A stretch of DNA of 41,058 nt, taken from assembly GCA_023511535.1 (NCBI GenBank), contig JAIMBK010000027.1, positions 1-41,058 of the forward strand, given 5' to 3'. The notes under the pieces are model-generated. The model was not told the origin of the DNA. It worked only from the letters and a program-made list of their open reading frames with translations, and did no database searches. The stretch is from Armatimonadota bacterium. Lineage in GTDB: Bacteria > Bacillota > Desulfotomaculia > Desulfotomaculales > Nap2-2B. Each line of letters begins with the position of its first letter. Positions within the stretch are counted from its first letter, which is position 1. The translations under genes and the position numbers were made by a program. Shown piece by piece: positions 1 to 8,077 of this stretch.

Positions 1-239
1 GGATCGTAGGAATCCTGCCCTGCCTTCGGCCAGTCACCGGTATCGGCGTAATAGGCGTAACCGGCCGCCTTTATGGCCCGCACGTCGGCGATGACCCGGG
101 CCACCTTCGCTTTTTCCACCGCCCTGAAGGCGCTGGGAGCAACGACGGCGGCCAGAATGCCGATGATGGCGATGACCACCAGAAGCTCCACCAGGGTGAA
201 GCCGCGCCTGTCACGGTGAAGGTTTAGAAATCTACACAT
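1..239 (-). CDS. Type IV prepilin, 3' end beyond window (partial)
   Basis: This is the first 79 codons of a type IV pilin-like protein; the C-terminus lies outside the window. The start is ATG at 239, preceded by a GGGTGAT ribosome site. The leader [13 protein letters not shown] is followed by [20 protein letters not shown], the class III signal cut by prepilin peptidase between G and F, with the conserved Glu at mature position 5. After the hydrophobic helix come [23 protein letters not shown] and a YYADTGDWP stretch, as in the two neighbouring pilins. It is the third of three tandem pilin genes and is probably co-transcribed with them. Family assignment is firm; whether it is a major or minor pilin cannot be told. 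Confidence 0.9.
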   Translation of the reverse strand, partial: MCRFLNLHRDRRGFTLVELLVVIAIIGILAAVVAPSAFRAVEKAKVARVIADVRAIKAAGYAYYADTGDWPKAGQDSYD

Positions 240-337
240 ATTATCACCCGTATTTTTAAAAAAGCGCTTCTCATACGTCAAATGAAATTAGTTAGACCAA
301 AACTTTCCGCGTAATTTCCAAAAAAGCCTTGCATTGA

Positions 338-913
338 TTACTGCTGCACATCCGCCACCAGTACAATGACCAGTTCACCTTGGGCAGCATGGTGTCCTAA
401 TCCGTCGCCCTGAACAAAACCTGTAGCCAGATTCCCATCATCAAGGGTGCTGTCGATTATCTCCATCGAACGACGCGGAATCCTACCCTGGTTATCATTG
501 GAATCCCGTGTATGGTCATCGTCGAAGACAATAATCGCGTCCTTGGCAGGTCCCCCGGTCACGTTTATACTCGTGTCCCAGCGCAGCCGGCCGTTCCAGG
601 GGCTGAATTTCCATTTCTCCAGGTACGGTCCGTTCCACCCGGGCGTGCCGTCATCTTGCAGGAACCCATTGATGGCGCTGTAGTTATCAGTCATTGCGGG
701 CCACCGCCCTGTATCTGCATAGTACTGCAGCGCAGCCGACTTTATTGCCTTGGCGGTCTCATAGGCCTGGGCAATTTTGGCTTTTTCGGTGGACTGAAAT
801 ACATTCGGCAGCACTATTGCCGCCAGAATGCCGATGATGGCAATAACCACCAGGAGCTCCACCAGGGTGAAGCCGCGCTGGTCACGGCGCAGGTTTGATA
901 AACCAAACTTCAC
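338..913 (-). CDS. Type IV prepilin
   Basis: A 191-residue pilin-like protein with leader MKFGLSNLRRDQRG cut before [20 protein letters not shown]. The mature N-terminal helix is followed by a soluble domain that keeps the YYADTGRWP and NGPYLEKWKFSPWNGRLRW patterns typical of the small pseudopilin-like pilins of Firmicutes and of GspG. The start is GTG at 913 with a GGAGAGG site about 10 bases upstream; the in-frame ATG before it is followed directly by a stop. Such proteins are inserted in the membrane, processed by PilD and polymerised by PilB/PilC. It lies between two paralogues and may form a heteropolymer with them, or be an alternative subunit (inference). Confidence 0.92.
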   Translation of the reverse strand: MKFGLSNLRRDQRGFTLVELLVVIAIIGILAAIVLPNVFQSTEKAKIAQAYETAKAIKSAALQYYADTGRWPAMTDNYSAINGFLQDDGTPGWNGPYLEKWKFSPWNGRLRWDTSINVTGGPAKDAIIVFDDDHTRDSNDNQGRIPRRSMEIIDSTLDDGNLATGFVQGDGLGHHAAQGELVIVLVADVQQ

Positions 914-1005
914 CGGCTCACATCCTCTCCGGGTGAAAAGAAATTACTCACACCCCGTCCCGCCGTAAAAGGAACACGGCGGATCCCGGCAAGGCTAGGC
1001 GGCCT

Positions 1006-1033
1006 GCTCCCGGCACCGAAGGGTGCCGGGAGC
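1006..1033 (-). terminator. GC-rich hairpin between two pilin genes
   Basis: A perfect 12-bp inverted repeat (GCTCCCGGCACC and its complement) around a four-base loop, beginning 15 bases after the stop of the pilin at 1048-1587. No T-run follows in the minus direction. It is therefore more likely a processing, stabilising or attenuating hairpin that lowers expression of the two downstream pilins than a complete intrinsic terminator. A second, weaker 7-bp hairpin lies at 960-982. Confidence 0.6.
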
Positions 1034-1047
1034 GTCCTATAACAAAA

Positions 1048-1587
1048 TTAATCCTTCGAAATTAGAATATAAGTTGTTGTATTTCCACTTAAAAACTTGA
1101 CAACGTCAGATCCCAGATCGCTCACAAGTTGTTTTGCGGCTGCGGTAGCATTACCACTATTCCCATCTGATGGCGCACCTGGTACACTTGTAAGCTCGAG
1201 CCACCTGGCGGAAGTGCCCCAGCCTAACGAGGACCCGTTACCATTTAGGTACCTGTAGGTTCCTCCCCAAGGATTATTGCTTTTCCACCTCTCCAGGTAG
1301 GGCCCGTTCCATGTAGACGGAGCGTTTTCCCATTCATCTTTATTTACAAGGCCCGGATCCTCACCCGCACTGTCCGAAGAAGGCGGCCAAAGTCCCGTAT
1401 CCGTATACGCATTCAGCGCAGCCGCCTTAATCGCTTTGTAATCCGCTTCGGCCGCCGCCACCTTGCCCTTTTCGATGGCCTTGAAGGCGTTGGGGGCGAC
1501 GACGGCGGCCAGGACGCCGATGATGGCGATGACCACCAGCAGTTCCACCAGGGTGAAACCACGCTCATTCTTTGGCTTTTTCCGCAT
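1048..1587 (-). CDS. Type IV prepilin
   Basis: A 179-residue pilin-like protein and first gene of the pilin trio in the direction of transcription. The leader MRKKPKNERG precedes [20 protein letters not shown], with the prepilin peptidase site G/F and Glu5. The C-terminal domain contains WNGPYLERW and is rich in Ser, Asn and Gly. It has the strongest ribosome site of the three, AAGGAGG eight bases before ATG at 1587, which suits a highly made major pilin (inference). A GC-rich hairpin follows 15 bases after its stop. The next upstream object is the insertion sequence on the other strand, so this gene needs a promoter either inside 1588-1765 or within the insertion sequence. Confidence 0.92.
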   Translation of the reverse strand: MRKKPKNERGFTLVELLVVIAIIGVLAAVVAPNAFKAIEKGKVAAAEADYKAIKAAALNAYTDTGLWPPSSDSAGEDPGLVNKDEWENAPSTWNGPYLERWKSNNPWGGTYRYLNGNGSSLGWGTSARWLELTSVPGAPSDGNSGNATAAAKQLVSDLGSDVVKFLSGNTTTYILISKD

Positions 1588-1765
1588 AACTTAACCTCCT
1601 TAATTAATTAGTACATTCTCGGAAACTCTTTTGGGCCTCCGCTAAAGCCTTTCTTTTACCCCAACTTTTCAGCTTCACCCCCAATATCGGCTGGCATGAT
1701 ATTTTGTGATTTATAAAGATATCGGGAGCAATTGAAATATTATATTTGATAAGAGTCCCGGATTA

Positions 1766-3305
1766 ATGAATTCGGGACTTGAATTTTTTTCATCCCCCCA
1801 AAAATCGAATTGGAGGCATTATTTACCAGTACCACTAAATAATGGGGGGATGAAATTGCTTGGCAAATGGCGACCACATTTGGAATACCGGCAATATGTT
1901 TCGCGCGAACTCGGGATACGCTGGCCGATATACCTGCAAAGCATTGTGCATCACAAAGACGGCATCAAGAAACTCTGGCTGTTAGATTTAGACGAACTCC
2001 GCGGAGAACTCGGCCCGTGTTATGCCTTAACCGGCCGACCGGCGGAGAACCAGCCGGAGCTCTTGCGTTCTTTGGTTATGATGGTTGAGTGCCGCGAAGA
2101 CAGCGTTGATTCGTGGGTGGAAAGACTGCGTAACGACGACATCCTGGCGATTATTTGTGGTTTTCTCCCCGGGGAGATCCCCGGTGTGGGCACCTATTAC
2201 GATTTTTTGGACCGCTTCTGGTTAGCCTCGAAACCGGGGAAGGTCAAAAAGTTTAAGCGTAAACCAAAAAAGAAACTCAAAGCCGGGGAAAAACTGCCGC
2301 CCAAGCACCCGGAAATCGTGAAAATGATCGTGAAATATTTGTTGCGGGGCAGAAAGTTCGAAGCCGGAAAAGATCCTGCACCGGATTCTAAGTGTGGCGG
2401 TAGTCATCCCTTCGGCTAAACGGGGTCTTTTGGGCGATCCCGAAAAGCTCACCATTTCCGGTGACGGTTCCCTTTACGCTACCGGGGGCAGACCTTACGG
2501 GAAAAAGCTCTGCCAATGCCAGGATAAGTGCGATTGCAAGCGCCGTTTTTCTGATCCCGAAGCCAATTGGGGTTGGGATAGCTACCGGGAGAGATGGGTC
2601 TTCGGGTATACCGCCTACGAAATTACAGCAGCGGATAGCTTTCACGATCTCCCGATTTACATTGGGATCGGCCAGGCTTCTCGGCACGATAGCGTATTGG
2701 GTTTAAGGGCCTTGTGTGAGCTAAGGGACCTTTACCCTTTTGTCTTTAAAAGGTTCATTGGCGATTCGGCCCACGACGCTTACCCCTGGTATGAACTCTT
2801 ACACTCCTGGAAAATTGAGGCGTTTATCGATTTAAACACCAGAAGGCAGGGCAAGCTTTCCCTTCCCGGATTTACCGTTAAGAATGGCGTCCCGATCTGC
2901 GCGGGCGGCTTTCCTATGGTGAACTGGGGTTATTGCGAAGGCCGCCGGCGGATGAAATGGCGCTGCCCTTTGGTCTGCGGCAAGGTGGCAGAATGCCCTA
3001 AGAAATGCTCCCCTTCCAAGTACGGGAGAGTTGTCTACACCAAGCCGGAGTGGGATCTAAGGCTTTTCCTCAAAACGCCCCGGAATTCTAAAGCCTGGAA
3101 GAAGGTGTACGCCCGGCGGACTACTTCCGAACGAACGAACAAGCGTCAAAAGATTGACTACCGGCTGGAAAAGACCAGGGCGCGCAGTAAAAGAAGGATC
3201 TTCTGGCGGCTCACCCTGGGGGCAATCAACCAGCACCTGGATGCCTGGGTTGCCCAGTCCCAGGTAACGCTGGCTGAGATTATCGGGATCGAACAGGCCG
3301 CGTAG
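1766..3305 (+). pseudogene. Frameshifted DDE transposase (IS1182/ISNCY-like)
   Basis: Two overlapping frames make one transposase of about 510 residues. The first (1766-2419, 217 residues) has the N-terminal DNA-binding region with SWVERLRNDDILAIICGF and YYDFLDRFW. The second (through 3305) has the catalytic part: GDGSLY with a likely first Asp, a four-Cys insert (CQCQDKCDC), FIGDSAHDAYPW with a likely second Asp, and RTTSERTNKRQK near the expected Glu. The second frame is open upstream of 2394 and reads ILHRILSVAVVIPSAKRGLL, so the break falls near 2365-2375, in or beside the run GGAAAAG. A single inserted base would explain it. The shift is +1 rather than the -1 shift used by many insertion sequences, which favours mutation or a sequencing error over programmed frameshifting. 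Start uncertain: ATG 1766 or ATG 1850. Confidence 0.8.
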
Positions 3306-3331
3306 TTTAAGCCCTCGATCACAGGTCCTCT

Positions 3332-3360
3332 CCCGGCGAAAAATTTTAATTTTTGCCGGG
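3332..3360 (+). terminator. Stem-loop after transposase
   Basis: The arms CCCGGC-G-AAAAATT and AATTTTTGCCGGG pair over 13 bp with one bulged G and a two-base loop, starting 27 bases after the transposase stop. The upper stem is A/T and the lower stem is G/C. There is no clean T-run directly after it, but a T6 run lies 17 bases further on. It may act as a terminator protecting the flanking genes from transposase transcription. Confidence 0.45.
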
Positions 3361-3614
3361 CTGGCTGGTTATTGCCTTTTTTCCGGTTAGGCCTGCCGGC
3401 CACCCATAAATCAACGCTATGGAGTTCTCAAGGAACGTGTTTTTCAGCTTTTTCTGTTTGTTTGTGACTATATTGTTATTTATTACCTGCTAGATGCCGC
3501 TGGTTAATTTTGGTTTCCGAGGACCTTCAATTAGTCAGCTGTTGTGGGTTTTAAGGTAAAAGTAAGGTTTTTTGACTTGCGCATTCCCGCCGGTGTTTCC
3601 TTAAAAAACGCCTG

Positions 3615-4838
3615 CTACATAATGCCTCCGAGCATCTGAAAATACGGGAGAAGAATTGCGATCACAATAAACCCGACCACCACCCCCATTCCGATGATCA
3701 AGACCGGCTCGATCATTGCGGCCAGCCGGCCGACGCTGGCGTCCACCTCACGCTCGTAAAAGACGGCGGCCTTTTCGAGCATTTTGTCGAGACTGCCCGT
3801 TTCTTCCCCCACGGAGACCATTTGCACCACCATGGGGGTAAAAACGCCGTTTTCACCCAGGGAACGGGCGATCACCTGCCCCTGCCGGACGTCCTCGATC
3901 ACCTTTTCTACTGTCCGCGCGACAAGAATATTGCCGGCAGTGTTCTTCACCACCTCCAAAGCACGAATAACCGGTATTCCGCTCTTGAGCAAAATTCCCA
4001 GCGTGCGGGTAAAGCGGGCGACGATGATTTTTTGGACGAGCTGGCCGAAAACGGGAAGCTTGAGAAATGCTTTATCCGCCCATGCCGGCCTGCGCCCGGA
4101 GCGAAGCAGCCATAACATAACAACTGTAAGTGCTGCTGCGCCCGCCGCACCTAAAAACAGGTAACGCCGGGCAAGATCGCTGAGCGTAATCAAGATGCGC
4201 GTCGGCAGCGGCAAAGGCACGCCCAGGTTGAAGAACAGATTGATGAATTTCGGAAGCACGAAAGTTGTAAGGACCGCTACCGCCAGGATTGCAAAGCTGA
4301 CCAGCGTCACCGGGTAGATCATGGCGGATTTAATTTTTTCCTTCAATTCGTGCTCTTTCTCAAAATGGGCGGCCAGGTTTTCCAGCACCTGCTCCAGGAC
4401 GCCGCCCAGTTCCCCCGCTTCTACCATGCTGACGAAAACGGGCGGGAAAACGCGGGGAAACATTTTCGTTGCCTCGGTTAATGTGGCTCCCCCTTGAAGC
4501 TGCTCGGAGATTGCCCTGACGGTCCGGCGCAGCTTTTTAGTGCCGGCTTGCTGGCTTAAGACATGCAGGCAGTTTAAGATGGGCACCCCCGCTCCCAGCA
4601 TGGTGGCGAACTGGCGGCAGAACAGAGCCAGCTCCTTTACGCTTACGCGCGGCTCAAATAATTGGGATAAATTGGCTAAATTAAACTGACTGGCCTTTTC
4701 CGGCGCGGGACGAATGTCAACAATCACGTAATTGCTGCGGCGCAAAGCGACTGCCGCCGCCGCCTGTCCGTCTGCTTCCAGATATCCCGTGATCACTTTT
4801 CCCTCGCGATTGCGCACCCGGTAAAAAAAGCTTGCCAT
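3615..4838 (-). CDS. pilC: Type IV pilus inner-membrane platform protein PilC
   Basis: A 407-residue GspF/PilC family protein. PilC is the polytopic inner-membrane platform that couples the PilB and PilT motors to the growing pilus. Two T2SSF domains are visible (about residues 70-195 and 275-395), each with the ELALFCRQFATMLGAG / VARFTRTLGILLKSGIPV pattern, and hydrophobic segments near 170-195, 220-245 and 375-400. Length is normal. The start is ATG at 4838, with a GC-rich GGGCGGGAC ribosome site. Upstream lie a strong promoter, a c-di-GMP riboswitch-like aptamer and a terminator, so expression is probably switched by c-di-GMP. Downstream is the insertion sequence, then the pilins. Confidence 0.95.
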   Translation of the reverse strand: MASFFYRVRNREGKVITGYLEADGQAAAAVALRRSNYVIVDIRPAPEKASQFNLANLSQLFEPRVSVKELALFCRQFATMLGAGVPILNCLHVLSQQAGTKKLRRTVRAISEQLQGGATLTEATKMFPRVFPPVFVSMVEAGELGGVLEQVLENLAAHFEKEHELKEKIKSAMIYPVTLVSFAILAVAVLTTFVLPKFINLFFNLGVPLPLPTRILITLSDLARRYLFLGAAGAAALTVVMLWLLRSGRRPAWADKAFLKLPVFGQLVQKIIVARFTRTLGILLKSGIPVIRALEVVKNTAGNILVARTVEKVIEDVRQGQVIARSLGENGVFTPMVVQMVSVGEETGSLDKMLEKAAVFYEREVDASVGRLAAMIEPVLIIGMGVVVGFIVIAILLPYFQMLGGIM

Positions 4839-4867
4839 TTGTCCCGCCCGCCTTCAAAAAATGAAAA

Positions 4868-4894
4868 GGCACGCTTCTTTACCGAAAACATGCC
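4868..4894 (-). terminator. Intrinsic terminator in the pilC leader
   Basis: Read on the minus strand, GGCATG pairs with CGTGCC (one G-U), then TTTC with GAAG, closing a six-base loop, followed at once by TTTTCATTTTTT. It ends just ahead of the pilC ribosome site. Lying downstream of the riboswitch aptamer, it is the natural expression platform (inference). Confidence 0.75.
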
Positions 4895-5002
4895 TCCAGC
4901 AGCCCGCCTGCCATACCCGGCACCCACTTAAGCAGACCACGCAGTTAAAATTGCCTGTCGACCACCTGCATGGGATCAGTTGCCTGCAAAACAGCAGTTT
5001 TT

Positions 5003-5070
5003 TAGTGAGCGCCGGGCTATAGGCCCGTGGCTTTGCGCCTCCTGGCTTTCGCCTAGGAGTTGCCCTTTAT
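5003..5070 (-). ncRNA. c-di-GMP-I (GEMM) riboswitch-like aptamer upstream of pilC
   Basis: On the minus strand the leader has the GEMM landmarks in order: GGGCAAC; a hairpin CTCCT/AGGAG with inner GGC-GAAA-GCC tetraloop; the diagnostic GCGCAAAGCCACGGGCCTA; then ATAGCCCGG and GCTC, which can pair back with the opening GGGC (one G-U). The outer part of P2 is unusually short (CGGGC-CTATA-GCCCG) compared with textbook c-di-GMP-I aptamers, so ligand class is less sure than family. A promoter lies upstream and an intrinsic terminator downstream, ahead of pilC. In this family the aptamer senses c-di-GMP (or cGAMP in some variants) and often precedes pilus and motility genes. Confidence 0.75.
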
Positions 5071-5101
5071 GGAGAAACCTTCCCTGGTTAAATTCAGAAT
5101 A

Positions 5102-5130
5102 AATATACCTTTTCCGACAATAAAAGTCAA
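5102..5130 (-). promoter_or_regulatory. Sigma-A type promoter for the pilC riboswitch leader
   Basis: On the minus strand TTGACT (5130-5125) and TATATT (5107-5102) are separated by exactly 17 bases. Transcription would start near 5095, about 25 bases before the aptamer. pilC therefore has its own promoter downstream of pilT. Confidence 0.7.
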
Positions 5131-5160
5131 TAACTTTGGATTAACCTGGTGGAAAAATTT

Positions 5161-6249
5161 TTAGAGGATTCTACTCAACGCCTCGGGGTCGGCGGCGCAG
5201 CCGAGCGCCTCTTCGCGCCCGATCGCTCCCGCCCGGTAAAGGTTGCGCAGGGCCAGATCCATCGTCTGCATGCCGTACCGGGCGCCGGTCTGGATCTGCG
5301 AGATGATCTGGTAAGTTTTCCCTTCGCGGATCAGGTTGCTGATCGCCGGTGTGGTGATCATGATTTCCACCGCCGCCACCCGTCCCGGACGGTCCCGGCG
5401 GGGCAACAACTGCTGGGCGATGACTCCCTGCAGGGAGTTGGCCAGTTGGATCCTGATTTGGGGCTGCTGGTGGGGAGGAAAAACATCCACGATGCGATCG
5501 ATGGTTTGCGCGGCGCTGCTGGTGTGCAGCGTGGCCAGCACCAGATGGCCCGTCTCGGCGGCGGTGATGGCGATGGCGATGGTTTCCAGGTCGCGCATTT
5601 CCCCCACCAAAATTACGTCCGGGTCTTCGCGCAGGGCGGCGCGTAAGGCGCTGGCAAAAGAAAGGCTGTCCCGGCCGATTTCGCGCTGGTTGATGATGCT
5701 TTTCCGGTGCTGATGGATGTACTCGATGGGGTCTTCCAGGGTGATAATGTGGCAGTGCCGCTCACTGTTGAGCAGATCGATCATGGCCGCCAGCGTGGTG
5801 GATTTGCCGCTCCCGGTGGGGCCGGTCACCAGCACCAGGCCGCGGGGGCAACGGGCCAGATGTTTAACGGCCTCCGGCAGCCCTAACTGTTCAAAAGAGG
5901 GAACCCGGTCGGAAATAGGGCGGATGGCCAGGGCAATAGCGCCGCGTTGTTTGAAAGCGTTCACCCGGCAGCGGCCGGTCCCGGGCAAAGAAAAGGAAAA
6001 GTCGTATTCTCCTTTAGCCAGCAGTTGAGCGTACGCTTCTTCATCCATTATTTCCCGGGCCAGACGATCGGTATCCTCCGGCCGAAGCGGGGCCGACTCC
6101 GCAATTTCCAGAACGCCCCGCTCCGCCAGAACGCTGGCCGGCAGCAATTCGCCGTGCAGGCGAAAGGCCGGGGGAAAGCCGGCGGTTAGGTGAAGGTCCG
6201 AAGCGCCGATTTGAAAGGCGAGTTTGATCAGGTTTTTTGCCTCAGTCAA
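5161..6249 (-). CDS. pilT: Type IV pilus retraction ATPase PilT
   Basis: A 362-residue PilT/GspE-superfamily ATPase. PilT powers pilus retraction, hence twitching and DNA uptake. Residues 16-25 read GASDLHLTAG as in PilT; Walker A GPTGSGKST is at 143-151, Asp box EDPIEYI near 172-178, Walker B DPDVILVGEMRD at 209-220, His box TGHLVLATLHT at 233-243, and the PilT signature AISNLIREGK follows near 300. A short insert near residues 38-60 is unusual. The start is TTG at 6249, preceded by GAGGGG about 9-10 bases upstream. It lies between pilB and the riboswitch-controlled pilC. Confidence 0.95.
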   Translation of the reverse strand: MTEAKNLIKLAFQIGASDLHLTAGFPPAFRLHGELLPASVLAERGVLEIAESAPLRPEDTDRLAREIMDEEAYAQLLAKGEYDFSFSLPGTGRCRVNAFKQRGAIALAIRPISDRVPSFEQLGLPEAVKHLARCPRGLVLVTGPTGSGKSTTLAAMIDLLNSERHCHIITLEDPIEYIHQHRKSIINQREIGRDSLSFASALRAALREDPDVILVGEMRDLETIAIAITAAETGHLVLATLHTSSAAQTIDRIVDVFPPHQQPQIRIQLANSLQGVIAQQLLPRRDRPGRVAAVEIMITTPAISNLIREGKTYQIISQIQTGARYGMQTMDLALRNLYRAGAIGREEALGCAADPEALSRIL

Positions 6250-6330
6250 ATTTTCTTACCCCTCATTACTTTTAAACCGAGATCAGCATGTTGTTTCTTA
6301 ATGCTGTCACCAAGTGAAGGAGATAATTTT

Positions 6331-8073
6331 TTACCTTTCTTCTGTATAGGCTACGCGCATTATTTCCTGCAGGCTGGTGATGCCGCGCCGGGCCTTGTTG
6401 ATCCCGTCCTGCTGTAAGGTTACCATTCCTTCCTTGATTGCCTGCTGCTTGATTTCGTCGGCCGAACGCTTCTGGTTAATGAGACTGCGGATATTCCCCG
6501 AGCTGATGAGCACCTCCTGGATACTGATGCGCCCCCGGTAACCCAGTTGCTCGCAGCGGGCGCATTTGCCGGGCGCGAACAGGGTAACGTCGTCCGCCGG
6601 GGCGTGGCCCATAAAGATTCTTTCCGCCGCGTCGGGAGCGGGCCGGTATTCCTGCCGGCAGTGCGGGCAGAGTACCCGGACCAGACGCTGGGCCACCACC
6701 CCCAGCAAAGAAGAAGCCACCAGAAATGGCTCGACACCCATGTCGATAAGCCTGGTCAAAGCTCCGGCGGCATCATTTGTGTGCAGGGTGCTCAGGACCA
6801 GGTGCCCCGTAGAGGCCGCCCGCACGGCTATTTCGGCCGTTTCGTGGTCGCGGATTTCCCCCACCATGATGACGTCCGGGTCCTGACGCAAAATGGAGCG
6901 CAGTCCGGAGGCGAAAGTAAGGCCCGCTTTGACGTTCACCTGGGTTTGATTAATGCCTTCCAGGACATACTCCACGGGGTCTTCAATCGTCACGATGTTG
7001 AGTTCGGGAGAACGCAGCTTATTCAACACGGCGTACAGGGTGGTGGTCTTCCCGCTTCCGGTGGGCCCGGTGATCAGCACCATTCCGTAAGCGTGGCGGA
7101 GAAGGCTTAAAAAGCGGTCGAAATTATAATCGTCAAAACCCAGTTCTTCGATAGGCAAAATGCTGGTGCTTTTATCCAAAATGCGCAGGACGATTTTTTC
7201 TCCGAAAACGGTCGGCATGCTGGAAACCCGCAGGTCGATATTGCGCCCGGCAAATTTAATCTGGATGCGCCCGTCCTGGGGGAGACGTTTTTCGGCAATG
7301 TCCATCCCGGCCATTATTTTAATCCGCGAAACCAGCGGCAGGCGGGTTTGGTGAGAAAGGGTCATGACTTCCCGCAGCAAGCCGTCCTGCCGGAAGCGCA
7401 CCAGCACCTTTTTTTCCTGGGGTTCGATGTGGATGTCGCTGGCTTTCTCGTTTACCGCCTGCGCAATCAGCGAATTGACCAGGCGGATGACGGGGGCCTC
7501 GGCCCCTCCGGCATCGTCCGGAGCTAAGTCTAAGGCCTGCATATCTGTTGCCCCAGGTTCATCCGGCATTTCGGCGAAGGCCTTTTCTAAGCTGGAAAGG
7601 GCAAAGGCTTTCCGGAGTGCGTCGTCGATCTCCTTTTCTCTGGCCAGCACCGGATCAATTTCCAGCCCCGTCGCCAGGCGCAGGTCGTCGATGGCCACCA
7701 CGTTCAAGGGGTCGCTCATGGCAATCATCAAGCGGTCGCCTTCTTGTTTCACCGGTACTACTCTGTGCCGGCGCAAGAGAGTCTCCGGTAAGCTTCTTAT
7801 CAACGGGATATTTAACCTGTCTGCCAAGGTAACCTGGGGAATGCCCAACTGCATTTCCAGGGTGTTTAAAATATCCTGTTCCGTGACAAACCCGAGGTTA
7901 ACCAGCACGCGGCCCAGGCGCTCGCCGGTCTGTCGTTGCGCCTGGAGGGCCTGCTGCAGTTGGGCGGCGGTGATCAAACCGGCGTCTACCAGCAGGTCGC
8001 CCAATCGCTTTCGGTAGCCTTGTTTGCCGTTCAAACGAGACCATCTCCAAAAATAAGGGTGCTCCACCTTCAA
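6331..8073 (-). CDS. pilB: Type IV pilus extension ATPase PilB with MshEN c-di-GMP-binding domain
   Basis: A 580-residue assembly ATPase that drives pilin polymerisation. The N-terminus has two consecutive MshEN motifs, RLGDLLVDAGLIT...LQAQ (residues 23-46) and RLGRVLVNLGFVT...LEMQ (52-75); this tandem arrangement binds c-di-GMP in MshE. The ATPase core has Walker A GPTGSGKTT (336-344), Walker B DPDVIMVGEIRD (399-410), His box TGHLVLSTLHT (422-432) and zinc cysteines 469, 472, 504 and 507. The first possible start is TTG 8073, seven bases after the preceding stop with little ribosome site. TTG 8034, preceded by GGAGATGG, begins just before the MshEN motif and may be the true start. Confidence 0.95.
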   Translation of the reverse strand: MKVEHPYFWRWSRLNGKQGYRKRLGDLLVDAGLITAAQLQQALQAQRQTGERLGRVLVNLGFVTEQDILNTLEMQLGIPQVTLADRLNIPLIRSLPETLLRRHRVVPVKQEGDRLMIAMSDPLNVVAIDDLRLATGLEIDPVLAREKEIDDALRKAFALSSLEKAFAEMPDEPGATDMQALDLAPDDAGGAEAPVIRLVNSLIAQAVNEKASDIHIEPQEKKVLVRFRQDGLLREVMTLSHQTRLPLVSRIKIMAGMDIAEKRLPQDGRIQIKFAGRNIDLRVSSMPTVFGEKIVLRILDKSTSILPIEELGFDDYNFDRFLSLLRHAYGMVLITGPTGSGKTTTLYAVLNKLRSPELNIVTIEDPVEYVLEGINQTQVNVKAGLTFASGLRSILRQDPDVIMVGEIRDHETAEIAVRAASTGHLVLSTLHTNDAAGALTRLIDMGVEPFLVASSLLGVVAQRLVRVLCPHCRQEYRPAPDAAERIFMGHAPADDVTLFAPGKCARCEQLGYRGRISIQEVLISSGNIRSLINQKRSADEIKQQAIKEGMVTLQQDGINKARRGITSLQEIMRVAYTEER

Positions 8074-8077
8074 GTTT

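Larger units (their letters stand above)
1648..3567 (+). mobile_element. Insertion sequence with a DDE transposase (ends tentative)
   Basis: A transposase unit on the plus strand sits inside an otherwise minus-strand pilus locus. Candidate terminal inverted repeats are CCTTTCTTTTACC at 1648-1660 and GGTAAAAGTAAGG at 3555-3567, matching at 12 of 13 positions when one is reversed. No target duplication is obvious next to them, so the ends are uncertain. The non-coding right part (3306-3567) contains a stem-loop at 3332-3360 and nothing else recognised. The element separates pilC from the pilin genes. Confidence 0.5.

Noticed and set aside
960..982. A 7-bp hairpin between pilins as a second terminator.
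   Set aside because: No T-run in either direction and a nine-base loop; it may only be chance in GC-rich DNA.
1588..1765. A second riboswitch upstream of the first pilin.
   Set aside because: The minus strand has some AAAGGC/GGCCC-like pieces but lacks the GCAAAGCC core and the tetraloop hairpin; part of it is probably the insertion sequence end.
3306..3614. A gene or small RNA after the transposase.
   Set aside because: Apart from one stem-loop and the tentative right inverted repeat I see nothing; the 81-codon minus-strand frame here overlaps the transposase end.
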